From Breviolum minutum Mf 1.05b.01 (Eukaryota > Sar > Dinophyceae > Suessiales > Symbiodiniaceae): 64,000 nucleotides of DNA. The DNA is taken from assembly GCA_000507305.1 (NCBI GenBank), contig DF239777.1, positions 62,001-126,000 on the forward strand, read 5' to 3'. The number at the start of each line of letters is the position of its first letter. Positions within the stretch are counted from its first letter, which is position 1. The notes under the pieces are model-generated. The model was not told the origin of the DNA, made no database searches, and saw only the letters and a list, made by a program, of their open reading frames with translations. The position numbers and the translations under genes were made by a program. This document shows positions 23,301 through 32,300 of the stretch, piece by piece.

Positions 23301-24289
23301 TATTTGAAACCACCACCTAGTTTTGATGATAGATCTGCGCTTCAGCCGCAGTTCTCCAGTCACTTCCCATATTTGACGTTGGTCCGAAAAAAACCACTTG
23401 AAATATAGTTCCCACGAACCACATAACAAAACTCACCACATAACATCCTGTGTGAATGAACCGAATGGCTCGAGTTGATACTAGTAGAAGCGAAGATGTG
23501 GTAGTTTTTGTTTGTCGTGTGGGTCGACCAGTAAACGACAAGCTAAGATGTGCTTGTAGGAAATCTGGGGGGTAGGGGTAGCTCCAAATCGCTCCCTTTG
23601 GCTGCAAGTTGGCGGTTTTAGCCAGATGGCGGTGGAAGGCCAGTTGGTGGTTATGCGTATGTTCTGCATCTTCTCAAGATCCTTTGACCCCCTTTTCAGA
23701 GGAGGTTTCCTAAAGGAGCGGCTCATGGCTAGCTGGCTCAACACACCACCCAACCATTAGTATTTAGTTGAATCAACCTCCTGTCAACCAATAGTTTCAT
23801 GGTAGTAAACACCTTTAAACATAGGTTGAAGCACCAACCACTCAATCGCCCAGTATCTCAATGACTGACCCTCGTTGAAAAAGTTATATTAGTGAGTTAA
23901 GACACAACAAAAACAATGAAGACATATCACCATCTAAATGTTTGGTTAACCCAAAAATAAACAACAAGAACATCCGCCAAGTTTCACATGCTTCCCTTTT
24001 CAAACATGGAAGATCTAAAAAAAGTTCACAAAACACAAAAAAAACAATCACAGGAGGACCACCACCTTATTTCAAGGGTCCAAACAAAAATCCACACCCA
24101 AATTTCCGGTGCAGTAAAAATTTTCACCAAAAACCCCAAGATGATCTGAGAGGATGACCAGCTCAAAGGCCATTTGGCGTCGCACGCCGCGGCCGTTTTT
24201 TTTTACGCCATGGCTGTGGTGCCCATGTGGAAGAAAAGCGCAACGGCCACCCAGGGAATCAGGGAGAATTCCAACGGGTAAGCCCAAAA
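11277..24289 (-). CDS. UNC-93-like MFS membrane protein gene, at least seven small exons
   Basis: UNC-93-like proteins are multi-pass membrane proteins of the major facilitator superfamily. The assembled exons follow the family order: a GPGLFNALNGLG first span; an AAMANGCLYG segment; TFAIFGYFGS with GGKLFLG; GLTYAFYATCIFFS; ALLGGVVLGMVYGLL; GIGAGFFWAAQG; and SLMMAYATPKSRG. I recall the family signatures as PGM-NAL-GLG, aLYg-FA-fG, lLWtaQG and aYptp-RG. Phases match at every join except the one into the 33-nt exon at 12381, where an exon or boundary is still unclear. The 3' part (later spans) is not resolved; 2708-2787 may belong. Transported substrate unknown. Confidence 0.65.
12381..12413 (-). 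CDS. UNC-93-like 33-nt exon: IGAGFFWAAQ
   Basis: Acceptor CCGAAG, donor GTCAGA. Two bases in and one base (G) out; the next exon supplies GT, giving FFWAAQG-SLMMAYATPKSRG, close to the family signature LLWTAQG-AIMMAYPTP-RG. The entry phase does not match the exon at 13571, so one more exon or another boundary is implied upstream. Confidence 0.65.
13571..13633 (-). CDS. UNC-93-like exon: ALALLGGVVLGMVYGLL
   Basis: Acceptor TACCGAG, donor GTGAAG, 63 nt, phase 0 at both ends. It is a hydrophobic Gly-rich span. All three minus frames are partly open here, so the frame rests on phase and hydrophobicity. Confidence 0.5.
13995..14139. repeat. Inverted-repeat element F
   Basis: ATCATGGGAATCTAAGGGGA and CCCTGTAGATTTCCATGAT pair, with inner CCCCCCCAATGCC/GGCATTGGGGGGG. 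A half copy lies at 54120-54190. Confidence 0.8.
14313..14433. repeat. MITE family A copy
   Basis: Long arms: GATGGTTTAGAAATCCGGCG pairs with CGCCGGATTTCTGAACCATC. One extra C near the left tip. Confidence 0.85.
14600..14643 (-). CDS. UNC-93-like exon: GLTYAFYATCIFFS
   Basis: Acceptor CACCGAG, donor GTGGCT, 44 nt, two bases in, phase 0 out. The YAFYA core matches the conserved Y-lY of the third span. Confidence 0.65.
14705..14823. repeat. MITE family D copy
   Basis: TACCCTCCCTAAAACTAACC, GGCTGGAAAATCCCC, and the matching GGATTTTCCAGC right arm. Confidence 0.7.
14954..15041. repeat. MITE family B copy
   Basis: CTACTTGGCGGTTTCAACCC and TTTGAAACCACCACCTAG ends. Confidence 0.8.
15754..15806. 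repeat. Small inverted repeat, TTTACCTACATTT type
   Basis: GTTTACCTACATTTGG pairs with GGTAAATGTAGGCAAA. A similar hairpin at 25766-25825 reads TTTACCTACATTTACC ... ATGTAGGTAAAT. Confidence 0.7.
16473..16544 (-). CDS. UNC-93-like exon: TFAIFGYFGSVAFHLCGGKL
   Basis: Acceptor TTCAGAG, donor GTTGAT, 72 nt. One base (G) remains and is completed by GT of the next exon. It fits the second span and the G-K-L turn of the family. Confidence 0.7.
17638..17685 (-). CDS. UNC-93-like exon: SNDAQIAAMANGCLYG
   Basis: Acceptor GAGGCAG, donor GTGCCA, 48 nt. Two bases in, one base (G) out, completed by GC of the next exon to give the CLYG-TFAIFG join. Confidence 0.7.
17927..18018. repeat. MITE family A copy
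   Basis: TACTGTTGATGG and CCATCAACAGTA ends, 92 bp, in the intron just upstream of the UNC-93-like exon at 17638. Confidence 0.85.
18092..18194. repeat. MITE family D copy
   Basis: TACACTCTGGTAAAGCGAGA start and CCTTGTTAGTTTACAGGACG end. A half copy (ATTGCTATGTTTGTTTACCG) lies near 22090-22113. Confidence 0.6.
18465..18950 (+). repeat. Minisatellite, six copies of an 88-bp unit
   Basis: The word AACAGAACCCACGTGCAG recurs at 18483, 18571, 18643, 18731, 18819 and 18907: spacing 88 except 72 where an N sits (18628). Since 88 is not a multiple of three, the open frames across it are not evidence of coding. Confidence 0.9.
18628..18628. other. Ambiguous base N in the minisatellite
   Basis: The unit here is 16 bases short, so the N probably marks an assembly collapse. 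Another N is at 41083. Confidence 0.9.
18976..19175. repeat. Inverted repeat with two 81-bp arms and a 38-bp loop
   Basis: Arms 18976-19056 and 19095-19175 pair nearly throughout (starting AGGGCTGGTC, ending GACCAGCCCT with small differences). It lies between the minisatellite and the AAA+ frame. The loop word CTGCACGCGCTGT recurs at 20039. Confidence 0.85.
19195..19722 (+). pseudogene. RAD17/RFC-like AAA+ ATPase frame, interrupted
   Basis: The 175-residue frame has a Walker A GPSGCGKS (about residues 36-43), a Walker B-like ALVLDD, and ends in AVRESAGDL. Clamp loaders of the RAD17/RFC group open with a VHK...WL segment before Walker A and carry S-GDLR-AL-LQ after sensor 1; MHKAEFLKWL and ESAGDL fit. 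A TGA follows GDL at once, and RFALQAM appears 38 nt later in another frame (19758 on). The piece is therefore frameshifted, or has an unusual short intron. Coding may begin at 19189 after a CTAG acceptor. The stop overlaps an ATG (ATGA at 19719) that opens a 36-codon basic frame ending at 19829. It lies antisense in an intron of the UNC-93-like gene. Confidence 0.5.
19960..20031. repeat. Inverted repeat, 23-bp arms
   Basis: CTGAAAACGAAAACTCCTTA pairs with TAAGGATTTTTGGTTTTCAG with few mismatches across a loop of about 26 bases. Confidence 0.7.
20032..21060. other. Mixed-composition segment after the AAA+ frame
   Basis: Short plus frames at 20318-20602 (with LLVAVDIYSDPKHFAQRDM) and 20620-20898 look somewhat coding, but no family or clear splice sites were found. 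They may be further exons of the AAA+ gene. Confidence 0.35.
21361..21455 (-). CDS. UNC-93-like exon: first span, GPGLFNALNGLG
   Basis: Acceptor AACAAG, 95 nt, encoding LAEVIGMLAFCGPG then LFNALNGLGNVGKPQ. The only phase-compatible 3' ends use GA (CAGG/GACGTG) or GC (TTGG/GCAACG) donors. Both kinds are known in dinoflagellate introns. Confidence 0.65.
22210..22322. repeat. MITE family C copy
   Basis: TACACCCCTGAAAATCAACA start and CTAATTTTCAGGTGTGTA end. Confidence 0.8.
22485..22590. repeat. MITE family C copy
   Basis: TACACCCCTGAAAATGAACG start; TTTTCAGGTGAT and TTTTCAGGAGTGT near the end look like a duplicated tail. Confidence 0.7.
22591..24206. other. Intron or intergenic, no gene seen
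   Basis: One family B copy and A-rich tracts; otherwise nothing supportable. Confidence 0.45.
23223..23320. repeat. MITE family B copy
   Basis: Almost identical to the copy at 5095-5191 across its whole length, suggesting recent spread. Confidence 0.9.
24207..24289 (-). CDS. Hydrophobic exon, possible N-terminal span of the UNC-93-like gene
   Basis: Acceptor AACCAG, donor GTAAAA, 83 nt. It encodes YPLEFSLIPWVAVALFFHMG, one membrane span. It exits with GC, which the exon at 21361 completes to GCC (Ala). A span before the GPG segment is not typical of the family, so it could belong to another gene. Confidence 0.4.
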
Positions 24290-24973
24290 CTGGTTGATTT
24301 GTGAAGAAGAGATGGATAACCAAGCATCTTTTCAAGGGATGTGATGTAAATGCGGAGATATTAGAAAAGAATCTATAGATTTAAGTGATTCAAAATGTAT
24401 ACAGATCAAAAACTATTTACCCCAAGTGTCAAGTGTCAGGCCATTATGGGGTAGACTCCCAAATCCTACATTCTAGCCAAATGGAATAATACTTCACCTC
24501 CCATGCGCTTGAATCCAACTGGGAGTGAAACGTGCCCCAGACTCGGGTGGTAGGTACACGACACTAGATAAATTGCTGTACAAAAAATCAAATAAAAGTA
24601 AAAGAACCTTAGGTTCCTCACTGACACGACTTTCCCATGAAATTGAAGATGCCACGAATGCCAATCAAATTGCTGAACCTAGATTTCCCCAAAAATGGGG
24701 TGGAGTTTGGAGTCCATGATTTTTTCTTCGAAAAAAATGGCTGCAGAAATCGGATCAAACTTGAAGCCAACCATCATGGCTAGTCAATCAATCAAAACGG
24801 CCCCTCCCGGGCCATGTACCAACTCCCCTAGAAATAGCCCGGTTTAATCGCCGACCAATGGGGTTTTCACAAGCCCGGAAACATAAGGCCATGTTTTTAA
24901 GCATCCTTTGGGATATCATTTTGTTTAGAAAATAATCGACTCTTGACTCTTGAGTCGATAAACACTCCCGCAA

Positions 24974-25078
24974 TTAAACTAACATAGCTGGCTGTGAATG
25001 GCTGGACCCGGATTGAGTCGATTCGTATTTCCTATTGTTTTAATGGGGATATTCTAGCCAGCTATGTTAACTTACCAG
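24974..25078. repeat. MITE family D copy
   Basis: AACTAACATAGCTGGCTG at left pairs with CAGCTATGTTAACTTACC at right; the middle resembles 45123-45226. Confidence 0.8.
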
Positions 25079-25266
25079 AAGGTATATGTTTTTTTCACTA
25101 GAAAAAGTCCAAGTCAATCAACTGATGCCAAAGGCCGGATTTCTGTGAACACCCTGAACAATTACTGTAATACTTGTCCAGTATTAATAATTATGTACAG
25201 TAGATATTTCATGATAATTCTATTAATGAGATCATGGAAACTCTACCAGATAGTGCTTTTTGGTGC

Positions 25267-25371
25267 TACTGTTGATGGAAGAAATCCTGCACCAGTTGAT
25301 AGGTAGTTTATCCCATTATTTACAGGGTTTTAATACATCCCAGTGGTGCAGGATTTCTTCCATCAACAGTA
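25267..25371. repeat. MITE family A copy
   Basis: Near-perfect hairpin: GATGGAAGAAATCCTGCACC pairs with the right arm. TA at both ends, 105 bp. Confidence 0.9.
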
Positions 25372-25471
25372 TGTTGCTTGATTTTCCTATTGGTAGTGGG
25401 ATTGTTAGTGGCTTTGGATTCAGATTTCCTCCATTTTACCTCAGTTGCTTGTTCAAACTCCTGATATTTTT

Positions 25472-25571
25472 CTTGGTGATTGAACCACCCAATGGAAAAA
25501 TATGCTCGTCAAATTGGAACCCATTTCCCCAAATATTCGGGTTTAAAAATATTTGAGTTGCCACCAACAAG
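25472..25571. repeat. MITE family B copy, diverged
   Basis: Family words TGAACCACCC, GAAAAATATGCTCGTCAAAT and ATATTTGAGTTGCCACC occur in order. Confidence 0.6.
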
Positions 25572-25628
25572 TTTACTCCCCCTCCCTAATGTACCCCCCT
25601 GAGGAATAAGGCCTTATAAAGGGCATAT

Positions 25629-25744
25629 TACCCTCCGGTAATCTAACATAGCTGGCTGGAAAATCCCCATCTTGAATAGGAAAAACATCGAATTCATTCA
25701 TGGTGGGATTTTCCAGCCAGCTATGTTAGATTACCGGAGGTGTA
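25629..25744. repeat. MITE family D copy, almost perfect 38-bp arms
   Basis: TACCCTCCGGTAATCTAACA start and TGTTAGATTACCGGAGGTGT end. Arms run on through AGCTGGCTGGAAAATCCC. TA at both ends; the youngest-looking copy. Confidence 0.95.
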
Positions 25745-26339
25745 ACATAGCAAGGAAAAACAAGATATTTACCTACATTTACCATATTTTACCATTAAAA
25801 ACAACCATTCATGTAGGTAAATATACCAGTCCCATGGATGGTATGGGAATGGTTTCCCTTTAAAAAAGACCGGGGTTTTAGGTGCCGGGAGGTTCCACCC
25901 CGGGAGTGGTTGGATTTTAAAAAACCCCACCTCCTTGCGGAGCATCTCCCGTAGTAGCTCCTGAATTGAAGAAAGAAGTGAGTGATCTTGGTTATAGATA
26001 TGGTCAGGTGTATTTACATATATATATATTATATATTTTTTGTATTTATATATATATATATGCAAACTCATTCAAAGCTGCAACAGCAAGATCTCACTGG
26101 CTTTTTCACAAGCAGCGCCCTGGATGCTTCGAGACGGTGCGACCAACCAAAAAGGCCAAAGAGCTCCATGTTGCTGCAAAAAGGCAGGCGCCACCAAAGC
26201 AATGCAACCAAAGGGAGCTCCAAGATGAGCACAAAGTCAGCTAAACCATCCAATCCAAACACAGGCGCTGAGGGTGTAGAAGGACAGCAGCCACAGGAGC
26301 CACTCAAGGTGCTAACCAAGCACGTTGTCATAGAACCCA

Positions 26340-29300
26340 TCAGCCAGAAGCGAGAAAACGGAAGAAAGTAGCGGCTGATTTGATGGCAGCACGGCTCTGA
26401 GGTGAGAGTTCTGTCAATACACTCAGAGCCGAAACTTCTTGGAGATAGCTCTCCAACGTGGAGACTTGTTTCAACCTCATCCTCCAAACGAGGTCGGCTA
26501 AAGGCATGTTAGCTCTGTAACATGCCACTGCACCTCCTCCACGAAGGCCGCCAGGCGTCACGTGGAGCTCTGCCGGGACATAGAGCTTGTCCAGGATGTA
26601 GTTCCATCGCTTGCGAAAGACCCCTGCAGATCCTTCATAAAGAAGCTCATCTTTATCACACCACTCAAAAACCAAAGCCAGCAGAGCTACGGCCTCAGGC
26701 CGGTCGATTCGCAGATGCTGGATGCGGGCTGGCTGGCGGTGCATAGTTTTGCTTCTTCTCAAAAGCAAATAGGCACATCCTGAATTGTCATTTTCCAGCA
26801 GGTCTCCAGGCAACAACAGGTCACGTCTTCGACAGTGAAGGATCTCACCGACCCTAGCGACGCCATAGTAAGCCAGAATCAGCACTCCACACCAACGCTT
26901 CCATCCATGAAACCAGCCTAAACTGCAAAGGGCCTCAAACAAAGGCTGGGGAACTGGAGTGCGGTGTTCCGTCGGCTCAACAGCAGACCATCTTTGTGCA
27001 AGGTCCCAGCACAAACCAGAATAAGGCCGCAAAGTGGGGACCTTTCTGATAGCTGTCAGAATGAGGTGACGATAGTAGCTTTGAACGCCTCCTGAACTGA
27101 ACTCTAAATCACCAAACCTTCGAACAGCATGGGCAAGCATGAGAGGGACTCGAACAAAAAGATCAAGCGCTTCAGCTTCACTGCCCAGGCTGCGAGAGGC
27201 CCACTGTAGAAAAACAGTCCAACGTTTCTCGCCAAGTGCTATGCTGGCAAAGGTTTGAATAGGTCTCTCCTCCAAAGAAAAACCCCTCTCAGGCCTGGCC
27301 CCTCTTGGACCAGGGTTTTTGGCTTCTCCTATTCTTAGAGACCCACAACGGCTACAGCTCGCAATGTCCAAGGCGGAGCCCTTCCACCATCCACAAGCTT
27401 CAGCACACGCGAGGCCAAGTAGTTTCGACAGCCCTCTAGGATAGCTCTGGGCTACCTTTGTCCACGGCACCTTCTTCTCCGGATGTTGCCCTCTGAGAGG
27501 CTGATGTCGTTGTTCAGGAGAGCACCTGCAGAGCATTCGAAGACCACGTAGTTTCACCACGCTCGTGGCAATGCGAGTCCTCTTCCTCCACCTTGTCCCG
27601 AACCTGCACATGTCAAACCGGAACACCCAGCTTGACTCAGCTGAACAGAAGCGCTTGAACTTCCTTTGTCTCCAAAGGTGAGAGCCATCTGGGTTCTCTG
27701 TCCAAAAGTGAGTGTTGCAGGCCAGGCAGCAATCATGCATCTCCGCCTGGAAGTCCGCCATGTCATTACCATCCTTCACCTTAGGCTTCATAGACATAGG
27801 CATCCAGGGTACTCCTCGAGGATAGGCTCCACTCCTTACAGGCGGAGTGATGGCAACGGAGAAGCTGCTGCAGACTGCGGAACCGACAAGGTCGACGGCA
27901 CCGATCACCACCAGTCTGAGAAGACGTTCTTGAAGGTCACGTTGAAGCAGGTCCTCAGTCGAAGACCTAGTGATCTCAAAGGTCACCACCCAGGGGCAGC
28001 CAAAGCGGGAAAGAGCCCTGGCCACACCACCAATGCCAGAGTACAAGTCCAATGCACCACGGCCACGAATGACCCCATCTTCACTTGAGATCAAAAACTG
28101 CTCCACATTGAAAGTGCAAAGAATGCACCTGACTTCTTCACCAATCGACTCATCAAAAGAAAGCATCTTAGGAGGGAGCCTTTTGCGAAGCACCCTTCTC
28201 TCACGCCTCTTTTCACCAACTCCCAAAGCCACCGAAGGTCGAAGGTCCACATCCTCCTTGTAGCCAACATTCTCAAAATCACTCTTGAGGGGGAAGCTCT
28301 GCTCCTGCACAGTTCCAAGCCATTCATCAAAACGATCAAGGCACCCACTTTCCAAGTCAAGAAGCCAGGCAGGCTTGCTAAGGTCAGGTGGAGGAACTGC
28401 AGCATCACGAGTTGGAGCATCGGCCCTATTCATCTTAGAAGGCCAAAACCCAAAGCCACTGTAAAGGTCAGAGCATATCATGGGTCCCAAGCTGCGTCTC
28501 AACTCACGATTCAATGCTTTTGAAGAACCTCTGCCCTTGACAAGAGCGCCAAGAGATACTTGACTATCCATGGCGTAAGGAATGCGGACAGAAGTGTGCT
28601 CCGTGGCTGTCAGCAACTCATCACGAAGGTAACCCCTGAGTTCACCAACATTGATGTGAATGGCTCGGGGGTGGGGTTTTCGCCACCGCTCCTCAAAGAC
28701 ATAGCAACGACCGAGGGATTCCCAAAACGGATGGGTGTCATAGCATTGAGAATCTGGCAGCTCATCTGTAGGTTCCAACAAGCCCTTCTCACGGAGCCAT
28801 GCTTTTCCAGGGGGAAGCAACTTTGACCATAGCGACCTCGACAAAGAAAGCCTCATAGCCTCTCTTGCCACCACCAACGGAACTTGCCCTTGCACAGCTG
28901 CTGTTCCCCAATTTGAAGAGTCAGTTGCACGAACAGTGGGAATGACTTTAGCTCGGAGATTAACTACGGCCATACCACCACATACCACATAGGTGAGCAG
29001 TTCGTCACGCAAAGCACCTGAAAGCCGTATCACTTGTCGAGGGCCAGAGGAGCAGGCTATATTTGCATCAAAGATATAGTTCATCAGCGACATAAACCTT
29101 CTACGTACACTGAGCACCGAAATCCACGATCCAGCCATGCTCTGAAGGAGCCCAATGGTACAGACCCCTAGGGCAATTACACGTATCGTCACCAGAACGA
29201 GCGGCCAAAAGCGGCTGTCATTGGGCCGATAGAGGCCTTTAACTCCATCCACCTGCACTCCCCAAAACGAAGAGTGGCCAACCAAGTCAAAGGATTTCTT

Positions 29301-32300
29301 CAAGTTCACGGGGAGGCCACATTTGTCGTACTCCTTCATCACCCGGGACATCCTCAGCGTTGAGCTCGAACAGAAGGAAGCCGTCCCAGCTAAGCGTGAA
29401 AGAACCTTCTCGAGGCAGACCAGATCGTCGATTACCACCCCCAACAGCATGTCGCCGCGGGGGGTGGGTTTGTGCATTTGCAGGAGCTCCAAAGGTGCGC
29501 AGGTCTGGCTCTGCAAAAGGATCCCAAGGTGAGCACATTGTGCAAACTCACATGCAGCGAGATCTCCCATTGCTAACGTGTTGAGGCCAACATAGCCACC
29601 TTGAGTGAAAGGCTTGCAAAAGATAAACTCCAGCTCCTCTGCACTGAGCCAACAGGACATGACGTTCCTAAGGCCTCTCTCCTTGCTGACCTTGAATTGA
29701 TAAAAGTAGTCGGAGATGTCACGGCCAGAAAGGCGAAGCTCCTCGTCATCCTTCAGCTCAATGCCAGCCAAACAGGAATAGGCCGCCATCGTTGAGGTCC
29801 ACCTTGAAAGTGGGGGCTCGGCTCCGTTAGCTGGTCTCGAATCTAAGATGAGTCTGTCTTTGGATAGACTTTTGGGAACACAGAACAAACCGGCAAGCCG
29901 ATCGGAGCGGACCTCCTCCTCGCTCAAAGCGATCAGCCTGTCGGTTTGTGCCATGGCCCGGAATAGCTTCTTGCGCTCCAAGGGGTTGGCATGAACATGA
30001 ACTCGAGGTGGGGGCTCCAAACTTTCGAAATCTTTCGACCTCTCCAACGGCTTGTCATAGGCAAAGGTCGTAGTCTCATCAAAGTAAGGCCGAGGATCAA
30101 AGTTGGGCTTGCCGACAAAAGAAACCCTGTCAGCTTCAATCTCCTTCGCCACCACAAATTCCTTTGCTGCCATCTCCCCCTCGAACCATCCGAAAGGAAA
30201 AACTCCCTCCTCCAAATCAACATCAAAAGGGGACACATTGGCACCTCCTCCTGAATAACCGCTTCTTCCAAAAGAAAACTGCTCAGAGGTCATCAATGCT
30301 CGATGAAGTGCATCTAATTCATCCGAGGCAGCCTCAGTCTTGGCAGCTGCTCTGGACATAGTTTCGGCATCGACCTCAAAGAGCGAATTCGAGTCTTCGC
30401 TCAAATGCTCCAAAAGGCGAATCCTCTCCCACTGGCGACCAGAAAGACGCACCCCCAACTTCAAACAAGGAGGCGCCACTGTAGGTTGTCCAAGGAACAT
30501 CCAATCAAAAACCAGGATTTGAAGAGAGACCCGCCGCTTCCTCCATAGGGAACCGCCCCCCTGCTCCTTACGAAATGCCTCAGGGTAAGGAACAGGTATT
30601 GGCCAGAGGGACAAAGAACGAGCGCCCTCATCACGAGAGCCGGGCTTTGTTGCAAGTACACTTCTGCAAAAAAGAGCAAGTCGATCACCATATCGGAGGA
30701 TGACTCGCCCAAGCGAATTCATCAGAGCAGGGACCACCACTGTAGGAGCACGAGAGCCGGGCACTACCACCCCGCTGACTGCTCTTGCATCCTCTGCCTC
30801 ATGCATCATGCTTCCATAGGCCCCTCCGAGCCTCCCTTGGCCTTCGCTTTGGCCTTCGCTTTGTTGATTCTGTCTGCTTTGCTGTCGCCCTTCTCCTTGT
30901 CTGCATCTTCGGTCTTCTTGCCCAATGCCTTGCGCTTCGAAATGAAATCTTCTGCATCGTAAGTGTGAGAGACAGATTTCTGCCCAGCGACCGTCTAAGA
31001 GGCGGCTGTACGGGCTCTCGCCCTCTCCAACCAGCGGCAACGTGTGGGTGGATAACGTAGAGAATGGGGGTCCTTGCTCGAGAGCAAGTTCGGACGATAA
31101 CGTCCAACTTCCTTTGTCTATCGCCGTCTGGTCCAACTGAAGTAATAACAGGGCAGCTTTTGCCCGAGCGTGGGCTGGCCGCCCTTGTATCAAGTCGTCT
31201 AAGATTCCTCCTGCACTCCAAGCGCAGTAAGCAGCCGTACGATAGGAGCCTATGCGGCTCCTGTGTTCGATCCACCCCCTCGCTGAAAGGGTTGCTTGTG
31301 GAACCCCAGGGCCCTGCACAGTGCTTGTCAAGTCCTCCAGCATCAACTTCTCCAGAAGAGCACTGATGTCCTCCGGATGGTCTTGAAGGGCTTGTCGAAG
31401 TGCACGACGAGCAGCTACTGCTCTTTTCAGACCACCACTTCCTGCACCGGGCTCCCCATGACTGCCACCAGAAATGGAGTCCAAGGCCAAGTCGACCTTC
31501 GAAGCTTTTGACTTCCGAGCCTTCTCCGCCGTCAACAACGTCAAGATCTCCGTCAGCTTTTCCAAAGACGATTGAACTTCTCCGGAAGAGCCATCCTGCA
31601 ATCCATCTCCTTCTGCTTCCTCCTCGGACTCCGAAAGGGCTTCTGCTTGAGTCTTCTGAGGCAAGGTCGAGCTTGAAGGCCGCAGCGCTGGTTCTCGAAG
31701 CCTCTTCGAACCACTCAGGTTCGAACTCATCATTCTCTGCATGTCCTCCAATGCCTGTGCCTCCACTCCTGCACTGATTGCCGCCGCCACCACGCCGGGG
31801 TCCAACGAAGGGTACCGAGAAGATGTAGGCTTCATAGTCCGTGTAGAGCTCTTCGGTGAAGTAGGAATGATCTTCGGGTTCGGGGCAAAGGTGACTCTCT
31901 TTTCTTCTGCAGCCGGAAGCCGGTCCACCAAAGTAGTCAGCGTGGCCTGAATCGAACCCAGAGAGGCTTCCAATTGATCCACACGAGTCTGCAAAGAACC
32001 TGCCAGCGACCCATGCTCTGCAGGAACGGGAAGATGAGCTTCTTCTCGGTCTCCTCCTTCCAAGGCACTCTCTGCAGAGACGAAGTTGAACTGCTCCTGA
32101 GCCAGTTGCGCCAGTGCAACAACATGCGGGAGGTAACCAGGATCTCCTGCTACTCCGAAGGGGCATGTCAAGGAGTCTCGAACCTCCTTGTCCACTACCA
32201 ACTGCAAATTGGAGATCACCAGGTCCGAAGCAATACCCATCCAGACCTTCATCATCGGGTCCTCCAGCATTTCTTCTCGGGCACTCACCGTGCAGCAAGC

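Noticed and set aside
26068-26487. 139-codon minus frame overlapping the end of the recombinase and running through the 3' region
   Set aside because: Cys/Leu/Ser-rich with no recognisable domain; probably chance in the 3' untranslated part.
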